Shown here: positions 1 to 5,855 of the stretch, in pieces
Layout: every line of letters starts with the position of its first letter
How positions within the stretch are numbered: the stretch's first letter is position 1
Assembly: GCA_964547105.1 (NCBI GenBank)
Contig: CAZJLO010000069.1
Coordinates: 1 to 7,696, forward strand
Length of the DNA stretch: 7,696 nt
Direction of reading: 5' to 3'
Source of the DNA: RXOA01 sp964547105
Lineage (GTDB): Bacteria; Bipolaricaulota; Bipolaricaulia; UBA7950; UBA9294
The notes under the pieces: generated by a model
Told to the model about the DNA's origin: nothing
Seen by the model: only the letters and a program-made list of their open reading frames with translations
Database searches by the model: none
Translations under genes and position numbers: made by a program

Positions 1-204
1 CGAGTACTCCAAGAAATACGCTGAGTACGAATCGCCCGATTCGAGCGTCCCGTGATTGAGCCCGTCGGCAAGCGTCTGCCTTCCTTGGCCTTGGGCTGCA
101 ACGGATACGATGCTTGTCACGAAGGCGAGCATTGCTAGGCCACACAACCAGCGCGCTCTGTTTGCTTGGGAGAATCCGAATGCTAGCGCCAACAAGGTTT
201 TCAC
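1..204 (-). CDS. N-terminus of a secreted protein (partial)
   Basis: This is the first 68 codons of a minus-strand gene that runs out of the window at base 1. I chose the GTG at 204-202: GGAGG lies ten bases upstream and an AAGGAAG run sits immediately before it. The frame is open to the window edge. The product starts MKTLLALAFGF, has a basic stretch (NRAR, residues 15-18), then a hydrophobic core at about 19-36 ending in SVAA before a polar QGQGRQ segment. That is a signal peptide with an unusually long n-region; an internal ATG (codon 25) would give too short a leader. The mature part begins around residue 38 and contains HGTLESGDSYSAYF, which resembles the opening strands of a bacterial pre-peptidase C-terminal (PPC) domain, but too little is visible for a firm family call. 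The role is unknown; it is probably exported. Confidence 0.6.
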   Translation of the reverse strand, partial: MKTLLALAFGFSQANRARWLCGLAMLAFVTSIVSVAAQGQGRQTLADGLNHGTLESGDSYSAYFLEYS

Positions 205-234
205 GACTTCCTTCCCTCCCCGCTGCCTCCAAGA

Positions 235-264
235 TGCTTAAGGACCGACCCATCACAATGTCAA
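235..264 (-). promoter_or_regulatory. Candidate promoter for the leftmost secreted gene
   Basis: Reading the minus strand, a perfect TTGACA occupies 264-259, about 55 bases before the GTG start at 204. The region 17-19 bases further on (TTAAGCAT) is only a weak match to a -10 element. The -35 box is good and the -10 is poor, so this is a tentative call based on sequence alone. Confidence 0.3.
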
Positions 265-340
265 GGACGCTCCATGATCTTGACGGATGCGCCCCCTCCT
301 TATCGGAGTGGTCGCCCCTCGCCCCAGTGTGAAATCGCTC

Positions 341-363
341 GAAGAACGGATGAGTCCGTCTTC
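341..363. other. Short hairpin in the intergenic gap
   Basis: GAAG-A-ACGGA / TGAG / TCCGT-CTTC forms a nine-pair stem with a single bulged A and a four-base loop. No T-run follows on either strand, so it is not an obvious intrinsic terminator. It would lie in the 5' leader of the leftmost gene only if transcription started far upstream. Function unknown. Confidence 0.3.
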
Positions 364-504
364 ACCGCCCCTCCTTTCCAATCTAGTCGAATCGACCACT
401 TCCTGCCAAGGTAGCGGCCAGCGTCTTGATCTGACATTGGGGCGCAACTTCCTTCTACTCGTGTTCTTGCCTTCGAGGGGGATCTCCATGCCTCACAGAA
501 AGAT

Positions 505-529
505 AAACCGCCCTCGGTGAGGGCGGTTT
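505..529 (-). terminator. Intrinsic terminator of tRNA-Gln
   Basis: The arms at 505-515 (AAACCGCCCTC) and 519-529 (GAGGGCGGTTT) are perfect reverse complements around a three-base loop. The hairpin begins seven bases after the encoded CCA of the tRNA on the minus strand. There it is followed by the T-rich run ATCTTTCT, and the A/T base of the stem itself adds three T residues. Position and structure fit a Rho-independent terminator for the single tRNA gene. Confidence 0.85.
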
Positions 530-536
530 GTTGTTC

Positions 537-610
537 TGGTTGGGAGAGGAGGATTCGAACCCCCACTAACAGGGCCAGAACCTGTCGTCCTACCTTTAGA
601 CGATCTCCCA
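537..610 (-). tRNA. tRNA-Gln, anticodon CUG, CCA encoded
   Basis: Read on the minus strand, the 74 bases fold into a full cloverleaf. The acceptor stem TGGGAGA pairs with TCTCCCA and is followed by discriminator A and an encoded CCA (539-537). The D arm is GTCT/GGAC with GG in its loop. The anticodon stem ACAGG/CCTGT encloses loop TTCTGGC, giving anticodon CUG at 578-576. The T arm is GGGGG/CCTCC with loop TTCGAAT. The first pair U1-A72, rather than the usual G1-C72, is typical of bacterial glutamine tRNAs and supports the identity. It has its own promoter just upstream and a strong terminator just downstream, so it looks monocistronic. It reads CAG codons; a UUG isoacceptor for CAA should lie elsewhere. 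Confidence 0.95.
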
Positions 611-622
611 ATGGCAACGGGG

Positions 623-651
623 ATGGTAAACGCCGACCGCCTGGGAGTCAA
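623..651 (-). promoter_or_regulatory. Promoter of tRNA-Gln
   Basis: On the minus strand TTGACT (651-646) is followed by a 17-base spacer and TACCAT (628-623). Both boxes are close to the sigma-70 consensus. The -10 box ends 12 bases before the first tRNA base at 610, so transcription would start about five bases upstream of the mature 5' end. The spacing and short leader are what is expected of a tRNA gene. Confidence 0.75.
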
Positions 652-739
652 GACCCCGCGATGGAAGTGGCTTGAGTTGGCATCCTCGCGCAAGGGCAAT
701 TCCGACTCGAATGGTATCGCGTCGCTTGGGGAAGGGGCG

Positions 740-2035
740 CTACCAGCGCAGGTCGATGCCGACGGCCCAGTCGGACAGGCCGGCATCGCGGAGCGTGACG
801 GTGGTCTTGAACGTCAGCGTCGGCAACACGTCGACTTCGGCGCGAAACTCGCTCTTGACCCAATCGAACAACGATGTGGTGTCGTCGAAGAAGGTCAGCA
901 TCAGGAACCGCATTTCATTTCCGTACGCCGACCCTTGAGCGACCCACAGCTCGATCACTTGCCAGTAGTCGGGAAGTTCTTCACCGGCACTGCCGCACAT
1001 CCCGACATAGCCCGCTTCGGACACCCACACCGAATTCATCATATCGATTCCCGGACGTTCATACAGGCTGTAGGTCGTATTGTCGAACAACGACAGCGAT
1101 CGGAAGCCGAATGTCTCACACTGGAAGAACAGATCCATCCCGTAGATGGAGAGGCCGGTGATCGCGGTACCGCCGGGCAGCGTCAGCAGGTCGCTCAGGA
1201 CGTGGGCGCCGCACAGCGCGGTTCCCAGGCCGAGACTGGGTGCGAACGAGATCGACTTCGAATCCATGGTGTAGGTGAAGTCGAGGTCGAGCATGAACGG
1301 CACCGGAGCGAGCGGATGGACGTCCAGAGCGAATACCTGTTGCTCGAAGCCGGCGAGCGAAATCGTCGTACGGGATTCAAAATCTACGCATCCCCAGAGA
1401 TTGGCTTCAATGATGAATTCCTGCTCGGTGAAGGTGAAGCAGTCGGTCTGCGTCGGACGAAGCGTGTAGAAGCGTTCCAGTGGTGATGGCGCGATGATGT
1501 CGCCGGGTTCGCAGTCATCGCTGACCGTATCGGAGATGAACAGAATGCCGTCATCCCCCGCGCCGAAATGGGTGATGCTGCGGATCGTCACCGGGGGGAA
1601 CCTCGATCCGAGTTCGAAGATGGCGCCCCGTTGGACGTCACCGCTGTAGTTGGATGAGATAAATGCCCCGGCGAACCTTGCGTACAGCGGATCAAGTTCG
1701 ATCATCACGCTTCCGTCGGCATAACAGAAGGTCCACGGATCGGCCCAGAACAGCAGATTGGACTCGGCGCCGAACGAGGGGACATTGACGGCGGCGCGGA
1801 AGCTTTGCCAGACCCAGCCATCCACTTTGAAGTCCGACCGCGTCGTCAGGGATGCAACCCCGACATCGAGCGTGACATCAAGTCGATTGGAAAACGCGGT
1901 GAACGGCGTGGTCTGCTCGGGGGCAATGGTGAGATCGGCAGTCCACAGCCCGGACAGCGGTCCCGCCGCCGTTGTTGTCAATGAGATGATCGCCATCAAT
2001 CCGACCAAGATCGTCGTCAGTCGCAGACGTGTCAC
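740..2035 (-). CDS. Secreted/outer-membrane beta-rich protein, 431 aa
   Basis: I do not recognise a named family. The GTG at 2035-2033 is preferred over an in-frame ATG at 2107 because GGAGGGAG lies just upstream and a proper signal peptide follows directly: MTRLR, a hydrophobic core at 7-19, then TTTAAG. The mature protein is rich in alternating hydrophobic/polar strands, aromatic residues and Asp/Thr/Ser, and poor in Lys. Three segments look alike: about 72-97 (DGWVWQSFRAAVNV), 228-254 (AGFEQQVFALDV) and 390-415 (FDWVKSEFRAEVDV). Each has an aromatic turn, then Q/E-x-F-x-A/L-x-V-x-V and a second strand. The end, WAVGIDLRW, alternates hydrophobic residues and stops on an aromatic, like the beta-signal of outer-membrane proteins. 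There are at least eight cysteines in the mature part, unusual for a classical porin, so an exported beta-sandwich repeat protein is the alternative. It reads divergently from the trmY operon; no terminator is clear before the tRNA. Confidence 0.75.
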   Translation of the reverse strand: MTRLRLTTILVGLMAIISLTTTAAGPLSGLWTADLTIAPEQTTPFTAFSNRLDVTLDVGVASLTTRSDFKVDGWVWQSFRAAVNVPSFGAESNLLFWADPWTFCYADGSVMIELDPLYARFAGAFISSNYSGDVQRGAIFELGSRFPPVTIRSITHFGAGDDGILFISDTVSDDCEPGDIIAPSPLERFYTLRPTQTDCFTFTEQEFIIEANLWGCVDFESRTTISLAGFEQQVFALDVHPLAPVPFMLDLDFTYTMDSKSISFAPSLGLGTALCGAHVLSDLLTLPGGTAITGLSIYGMDLFFQCETFGFRSLSLFDNTTYSLYERPGIDMMNSVWVSEAGYVGMCGSAGEELPDYWQVIELWVAQGSAYGNEMRFLMLTFFDDTTSLFDWVKSEFRAEVDVLPTLTFKTTVTLRDAGLSDWAVGIDLRW

Positions 2036-2079
2036 AGACTTCTCCCTCCGCTGTCTCACTCGGTTCGCATTCCACCCCT

Positions 2080-2107
2080 TGAGTAGGAAACCCTGGCGGA
2101 ATGTCAC
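2080..2107 (-). promoter_or_regulatory. Candidate promoter for the 431-aa protein gene
   Basis: On the minus strand GTGACA (2107-2102) is followed by 16 bases and TACTCA (2085-2080), about 45 bases before the GTG start at 2035. The -35 is five of six to consensus and the -10 is weak, so this is tentative. Confidence 0.3.
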
Positions 2108-2233
2108 AGGAACACCCTACCTGCGAAGCATCGGCGGCACGACGCGAATCGACCTGCGCCAAGCGGAAATCGATCACCCCAAAACCCATCAACGGTCCCC
2201 CGGGGGCTTGACAGCGTTCCGGCTTGGAGGCGG

Positions 2234-2262
2234 TTGGCAACGGGTTCCACTGCGAGTAGACT
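2234..2262 (+). promoter_or_regulatory. Promoter of the trmY operon, apparently leaderless
   Basis: TTGGCA (2234-2239), a 17-base spacer and TAGACT (2257-2262) make a good sigma-70-like promoter. The ATG of trmY begins only nine bases after the -10 box, so the expected start point falls within a few bases of the initiation codon. No Shine-Dalgarno sequence is visible before this ATG, unlike the other genes in the window. The two facts agree with a leaderless transcript. Confidence 0.5.
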
Positions 2263-2271
2263 TGGTACACG

Positions 2272-3105
2272 ATGAGACGTTTCGTGATTCTTGGACACAA
2301 GGTGCCGGTCTCGCCGGCGTTCACGCTGGACGATCTGCCGGGGAGCGCCGGACGGATCGACGTGCTGTGCCGGGCGATCGGTTCGGCTCTGTTTCTGTCG
2401 CATGATTTGCGTCGAGATGTGGAAGTGACGCTCGTGCTGCGCGATCAAGTGGAGATCCGCATTGTCGGGTCCCGCGTGAAACGTCTCAACCCGGATGAGC
2501 GATCCACGGCGGCACTGCTCCGAAAGGCGCTCGGCCGGTTTGCCGAGATCGATGGGGAAGATACCGATGAAATCGAGAGCACGCCGGGGATCTTCGTTCG
2601 CCCCAATGACCTGAGCGGAGTGCTCGATCGTGTGTACCAGACCGGATCGCATCCGGTTCTCCTTCATGAGCACGGCGATCCGATCGATTCGATCGAGTTC
2701 CCTGAAGACACGACGTTCTTCCTTTCCGATCATCAAGAATTCAGCGAAGAAGACTACGAGCGGCTCGGCAGCCTCGATCGAGTGTCCCTTGGCCAACAGC
2801 CGCTTCACACCAGCCAGTGCATCACGATCACCCACTACCTACTGGATCGCAGGCTAAGCGACGCGAACGCCGAGCTGGTTCTTTGCCACAAGGTGTGGGG
2901 CGATCCCAAGGCTCAATTGGTGAAGAACCTCCTTGATGACTTCGGCATTCCGTCGACGATCATCAGTCACGCATCCCAGAGTCATCTTCCCCTCATCGTC
3001 GACGGTCTGGGTGAAATGCGGATCATGGTGTTCGATCGGGATCTCCACCGGGCTCGGGAGATCATCGCAGACTACTTCGAACAGCCGATCGCCGACAGCG
3101 ATTGA
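2272..3105 (+). CDS. trmY: TrmY-type tRNA methyltransferase with DUF2007-like tail
   Basis: Residues 1 to about 195 match the TrmY/DUF358 (COG1901) SPOUT methyltransferases. Archaeal members transfer a methyl group from S-adenosylmethionine to N1 of pseudouridine 54 in the tRNA T-loop (EC 2.1.1.257). Visible hallmarks are MRRFVILGHK at the start, DLPGSAGRIDVLCR (21-34), FLSHDLRRDV (41-50), LNPDERSTAALLRKAL (72-87), STPGIFVR (103-110), the knot loop FFLSDHQ (149-155) and SQCITITHYLLD with Cys183. Archaeal TrmY proteins end here at about 200 residues. This one continues for about 80 more: LVLCHKVWGDPKAQLVKNLL, FGIPSTII, then GLGEMRIMVFDRDLHRAREI. That pattern (short strand, helix, GIP, G-x-x-R-I-x-V-x-x-x-D, A-R-x-I) resembles the small DUF2007 domain, of uncertain binding role. 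The gene leads an operon; the next start lies eight bases after its stop. TrmY is mainly archaeal, so transfer is plausible. The methyltransferase call is firm; substrate in this host and tail function are inferred. Confidence 0.88.
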   Translation: MRRFVILGHKVPVSPAFTLDDLPGSAGRIDVLCRAIGSALFLSHDLRRDVEVTLVLRDQVEIRIVGSRVKRLNPDERSTAALLRKALGRFAEIDGEDTDEIESTPGIFVRPNDLSGVLDRVYQTGSHPVLLHEHGDPIDSIEFPEDTTFFLSDHQEFSEEDYERLGSLDRVSLGQQPLHTSQCITITHYLLDRRLSDANAELVLCHKVWGDPKAQLVKNLLDDFGIPSTIISHASQSHLPLIVDGLGEMRIMVFDRDLHRAREIIADYFEQPIADSD

Positions 3106-3113
3106 GGCTTGGC

Positions 3114-3827
3114 GTGAGCAAGAACGACGTGAGCGACGATCGGCGAGCCAACGCCGATGAACGCCGCGAAGAGCGGATTGCTCTGGTGTCCCATCTACGA
3201 CGTTGCGGCATCGGCAACGAGCGTGTGCTCGGTGCAATCGCCCAGGTTCCCCGCGAGCGGTTCGTCCCGTCCGCTGACGCGTCCTACGCGTACCGCGACG
3301 TCCCGGTTCCGATCGGATTGGGGCAGACCGTCTCTCAGCCGAGGATCGTCGCTCAGATGACCGAAGCGCTCGAGCTCGGTGGCGAGGAAACGGTTCTCGA
3401 AATAGGCACCGGATCAGGCTATCAGACCGCGGTTCTTGCGTGCTTGTGCGCGAAGGTGATCTCCATCGAGCGGCACGAAGCTCTTTCACTCGAGGCCGCG
3501 GCACGGCTGGAGGTTCTCGGAGTTCGCAATGCCTTTCTGCACGTCGCCGATGGGACATTGGGCTGGCCTGCCGAAGCGCCGTACGATGCAATCCTTGCCA
3601 CCGGCAGCCTGCCAGAGGTCCCCGAGACGCTTCTGTCGCAACTTGCTTCCGATGGAGGAATCTTCGTTGGGCCGGTTGGAAGCCGCGGACTACAGCAACT
3701 GGTCGTCGTGAGGCGATCCGGCATTGGGTACACTCGGCGGATGCTCGGCGGTTGCCGGTTTGTTCCGCTGATCGGAAACGCCGGCTGGAGCGATGGCAAG
3801 GCAGTGAAACGGTCAGGAGGAAAATGA
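3114..3827 (+). CDS. pcm: Protein-L-isoaspartate O-methyltransferase
   Basis: This is a 237-residue member of the PCMT family, which methylates the abnormal carboxyl group of L-isoaspartyl (and D-aspartyl) residues in ageing proteins with S-adenosylmethionine, starting their repair in the cytosol (EC 2.1.1.77). Visible motifs are the substrate-side QTVSQPRIVAQM (71-82), SAM motif I VLEIGTGSGYQTAVLA (94-109), ISIER (116-120), the acidic DG at 146-147, the post-II/III segment YDAILATGSLPEVP (157-170) with GGIFVGPVG, and the late CRFVPLIG. Length is normal apart from a charged extension of about 25 residues at the front. I chose GTG 3114 because GAGG sits six bases upstream; a TTG at 3102 overlapping the trmY stop is the alternative. 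Its stop codon overlaps the ltaE start, implying translational coupling. Asn or Thr residues replace some common family choices (ATGSLPEVP for TAAAPEIP), but the fold signature is intact. Confidence 0.92.
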   Translation: MSKNDVSDDRRANADERREERIALVSHLRRCGIGNERVLGAIAQVPRERFVPSADASYAYRDVPVPIGLGQTVSQPRIVAQMTEALELGGEETVLEIGTGSGYQTAVLACLCAKVISIERHEALSLEAAARLEVLGVRNAFLHVADGTLGWPAEAPYDAILATGSLPEVPETLLSQLASDGGIFVGPVGSRGLQQLVVVRRSGIGYTRRMLGGCRFVPLIGNAGWSDGKAVKRSGGK

Positions 3828-4903
3828 TGTGGATCGATCTGCGAAGTGATACGGTGACCCAGCCGACGGAAGCGATGCGCGAAGTCATGGCCGCGGCCGA
3901 GGTTGGCGACGATGTCTACGGCGAAGATCCCACGGTGCGCGTCCTTGAGGAGACGACGGCCGACCTGTTGGGGTTGGAGGCGGGGCTGTTCGTGGCCAGC
4001 GGAACGATGGGGAACCTGGTCGCCATCCTGGCGCATGCCGGGCGCGGCGATGAAGTCGTGCTCGGAGATCGCTCCCACACCTTCTTGTATGAAGCGGGGG
4101 GGATCGCCGTCCTTGGCGGCGTCCATCCCTACACGATCCCCAACAACGACGATGGCACGCTTGCGCTTGATGCGATCCTCTCGGCGGTCCGTCCCGACAA
4201 CATCCACTATCCCCGCTCGCGGGCGCTGTGCTTGGAGAACACCCACAATCGGTGTGGCGGCACCGTCCTTGGGGTCGAGTATGTCCGATCGGCCTGCGAG
4301 CTGGCGCACGAACACGACCTGGTCGTCCATCTCGACGGCGCCCGGCTGTTCAACGCGTCGATCGCGCTTGACGTCCCCGCGGCGGAGCTGACACGGCATG
4401 TGGACAGTGTGACGATCTGCCTCTCGAAAGGCCTGGGAGCGCCGGTGGGATCCGTGCTCTGCGGGACGCGGGAGTTCATTGGGCGAGCCCTCCGGATCCG
4501 CAAACTGGTTGGAGGGGGCATGCGGCAGGTCGGCATCTTGGCGGCAGCCGGTCTGTTTGCGCTCTCTCACCACCTTGAGCGGCTCGACGACGATCATCGC
4601 CGGGCGGCGCGGCTGGCGGAAGGAATCGCCGCCATCCCCGGACTTCGTCTTCTCGGCTCGGGACCTGGTGGCATGCCCGAAACGAACCTCGTCTACTTCG
4701 AGATCGATGCGAATGTGGGCAATGAGACAGGCAAGACGCTCACTGCCGCCGATCTGTCCACGCAGCTTCGCGAGCGAAATGTCCTCGCCAATCCTCTTGG
4801 GTCGAATGATCGCCAAATGCGCATGGTGACCCACCTTGATGTAGGTGACTCGGACATCGAGTCCGCGCTGAGCGCCCTGCAGTCCGTCATCTGCCGGACA
4901 TAG
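3827..4903 (+). CDS. ltaE: Low-specificity L-threonine aldolase
   Basis: This is a 358-residue fold-type I PLP enzyme that cleaves L-threonine and L-allo-threonine to glycine and acetaldehyde in the cytosol (EC 4.1.2.48). Landmarks are the N-terminal DLRSDTVTQP (4-13), DDVYGEDPTV (28-37), the PLP phosphate-binding SGTMGN (58-63), LENTHN (136-141), HLDGAR (168-173, with Asp170 for the pyridine nitrogen), the Schiff-base lysine in CLSKGLGAPVGS (Lys201), and RKLVGGGMRQVG (225-236), followed by a C-terminal domain ending in RMVTHLDV. The reading frame is open far upstream, but the real start is one of two adjacent ATGs at 3824 and 3827. AGGAGG at 3815-3820 is three bases from the first and six from the second, so I prefer 3827. 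Either start overlaps the pcm TGA, so the genes are coupled. Length and motifs are typical and nothing looks broken. Beta-eliminating relatives exist, but the motif set favours threonine aldolase. Confidence 0.93.
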   Translation: MWIDLRSDTVTQPTEAMREVMAAAEVGDDVYGEDPTVRVLEETTADLLGLEAGLFVASGTMGNLVAILAHAGRGDEVVLGDRSHTFLYEAGGIAVLGGVHPYTIPNNDDGTLALDAILSAVRPDNIHYPRSRALCLENTHNRCGGTVLGVEYVRSACELAHEHDLVVHLDGARLFNASIALDVPAAELTRHVDSVTICLSKGLGAPVGSVLCGTREFIGRALRIRKLVGGGMRQVGILAAAGLFALSHHLERLDDDHRRAARLAEGIAAIPGLRLLGSGPGGMPETNLVYFEIDANVGNETGKTLTAADLSTQLRERNVLANPLGSNDRQMRMVTHLDVGDSDIESALSALQSVICRT

Positions 4904-4911
4904 GTCCGGCA
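4892..4911 (+). other. Hairpin spanning the ltaE stop codon
   Basis: GCCGGAC (4893-4899) and GTCCGGC (4904-4910) are perfect complements, extended to eight pairs by T4892-A4911. The four-base loop ATAG contains the TAG stop codon of ltaE. No T-run follows, so it is not a standard intrinsic terminator. It could be a 3' stability element or a Rho-associated end. Confidence 0.4.
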
Positions 4912-5053
4912 TGCGGCTGAAGGAGTTCGTCCCCTCGAAGGAATCTTGCACTACCGGTCTGTGATCAATCGATCGTAGGCTAGCCCTACCGGGTGGCAAG
5001 GGCGTCAACGAGACGTTCTTCCCCACTCCCTGGATGTTCCTAGGAGGGGAGAC

Positions 5054-5851
5054 ATGAAGGGGCTAGCTACAATCTGCTTGTTGCTACTTCTCGCCTGGCC
5101 TGCGGCCGCGGGATCTTTGGAGTTCGCCGTTGCGGGCGGGCCCACTGCTGTCGCACTGGTCGAGATCAATGCGGACGTTGATCGTGTCAATGCAATCATT
5201 CGTCATGTCAACGAAACGCTCGCCCTTCTTCCCAATGTGGAGGGCCAGGTCCCTGAGATCGAGCGCCTCGGCGGAGGAATCTGTCTCGAAGCAGCGGAGC
5301 GCTACCGACTCACCGATTGGCTTGGTCTTGGCGGGAAGCTTTCGTATGCGAGAGCCGCCGGCGAAATGAGCGGCCAGTACTTGTCTACGGACACCAGCGA
5401 GGTTTCGATGGTCGAGATGGCCCTCGATCTTGTTGCCGTAGGTGCGCTTCTCGACATGACGTTCGACTTCCTCGATGCGGGAATCATGCTGGGTGGCGAA
5501 CTGGCGGCGGGGTACTACTTCGTCGGTCTTTCCCACAACAGCTTGTTCGAGATCCCCCAAGAGTACCCGGAGGCACTGTCCGGCCTGCCTCCGGATGCTC
5601 AAGCGCAGTACACCGGGGGGGGATTCGGCCTGGAGGCGTCGCTGAGTGTTTCGATCCCCGTTTTCTCGGGATTCTCGATCGAGACGGCGGTCGCCTATCG
5701 CTACGCACAGGCCTCGCTGGCCGACGGATCCGGCCAGCGTCCCGATCTCGATGGGAACGGCCCCGTGGATGGAACAGATCTCAGCGGGATGACGGTCAGA
5801 ATCGGTTTCTCTCTGGAAGTTGGGATTCCGGGTTCGGACGAGAAGGAGTGA
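5054..5851 (+). CDS. Exported, outer-membrane-like beta protein with EF-hand-like loop
   Basis: I do not recognise a named family. AGGAGGGG lies just before the ATG. The product (265 aa) has a clear signal peptide: MKG, a leucine-rich core at 4-15, and cleavage probably after AWPAAA near residue 19. A helical, polar stretch (about 35-70) follows. From about 75 to 255 come alternating strands typical of small outer-membrane barrels: WLGLGGKLSYARA, AGIMLGGELAAGYYFVGL, GGFGLEASLSVSIPV, FSIETAVAYRYAQA and MTVRIGFSLEVGI. Between the last two strands lies D231-L-D-G-N-G-P-V-D-G-T-D242, which fits the 12-residue calcium loop of EF-hands and dockerin repeats (D at 1, D at 3, N at 5, G at 6, V at 8, D at 12). 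It is single, without a second repeat or the usual helices. The chain ends in a charged GSDEKE, not an aromatic beta-signal, so barrel identity is inferred. The first PKD lipoprotein gene follows four bases after its stop. Confidence 0.75.
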   Translation: MKGLATICLLLLLAWPAAAGSLEFAVAGGPTAVALVEINADVDRVNAIIRHVNETLALLPNVEGQVPEIERLGGGICLEAAERYRLTDWLGLGGKLSYARAAGEMSGQYLSTDTSEVSMVEMALDLVAVGALLDMTFDFLDAGIMLGGELAAGYYFVGLSHNSLFEIPQEYPEALSGLPPDAQAQYTGGGFGLEASLSVSIPVFSGFSIETAVAYRYAQASLADGSGQRPDLDGNGPVDGTDLSGMTVRIGFSLEVGIPGSDEKE

Positions 5852-5855
5852 TGCG

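Larger units (their letters stand above)
205..504. other. Non-coding gap upstream of the secreted gene
   Basis: About 300 bases lie between the GTG of the leftmost secreted gene and the tRNA terminator. I see no convincing gene. The segment holds a candidate promoter for the leftmost gene (TTGACA read on the minus strand at 264-259) and a small hairpin at 341-363. Short ORFs on both strands lack recognisable sequence. One 45-codon minus-strand ORF (441-304, starting MSDQDAGRYLG) has only a distant AAGGAAG and is not called. Confidence 0.5.
2036..2271. other. Divergent intergenic region
   Basis: This spacer separates the leftward 431-residue protein gene from the rightward trmY operon. Each side has a candidate promoter. 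ORFs that cross it are extensions of the flanking genes or shadows. There is a TTGACA at 2208-2213 on the plus strand, but no matching -10 lies at the right distance. Confidence 0.5.

Noticed and set aside
345..365. GGATGAGTCC string resembling a hammerhead ribozyme core
   Set aside because: The required CUGAUGA and GAAA core segments are not both present and the three-stem layout cannot be formed; only a simple hairpin remains.
304..441. 45-codon minus-strand ORF starting MSDQDAGRYLG
   Set aside because: The purine-rich stretch is about 11 bases from the ATG, no homology is recognisable, and a single short ORF in a gap is weak evidence.
611..1486. 291-codon plus-strand ORF opposite the 431-residue secreted protein
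   Set aside because: It begins at the tRNA boundary, has no signal peptide or motif, and is rich in Glu/Gln/Arg as expected of a shadow. The minus-strand gene has a signal peptide, ribosome site and beta-strand pattern.
2208..2213. TTGACA as an additional -35 for trmY
   Set aside because: The sequence 16-18 bases downstream (around CGGTTG) has no resemblance to a -10 box, whereas the TTGGCA/TAGACT pair fits well.
2854..3888. 344-codon minus-strand ORF across trmY and pcm
   Set aside because: Extremely Arg/Ser-rich translation with no domain, wholly antisense to conserved genes; a shadow.
3422..5026. 534-codon minus-strand ORF antisense to pcm and ltaE
   Set aside because: It lies opposite two well-supported enzymes, has no ribosome site or recognisable motif, and has the Arg/His/Asp-rich composition of a reverse-frame shadow in GC-rich coding DNA.
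4994..5026. Terminator-like GCGTC/GACGT with TTCTTCCCC
   Set aside because: Only four Watson-Crick pairs plus a wobble, too weak for an intrinsic terminator, and it lies only 30-60 bases before the next start codon.
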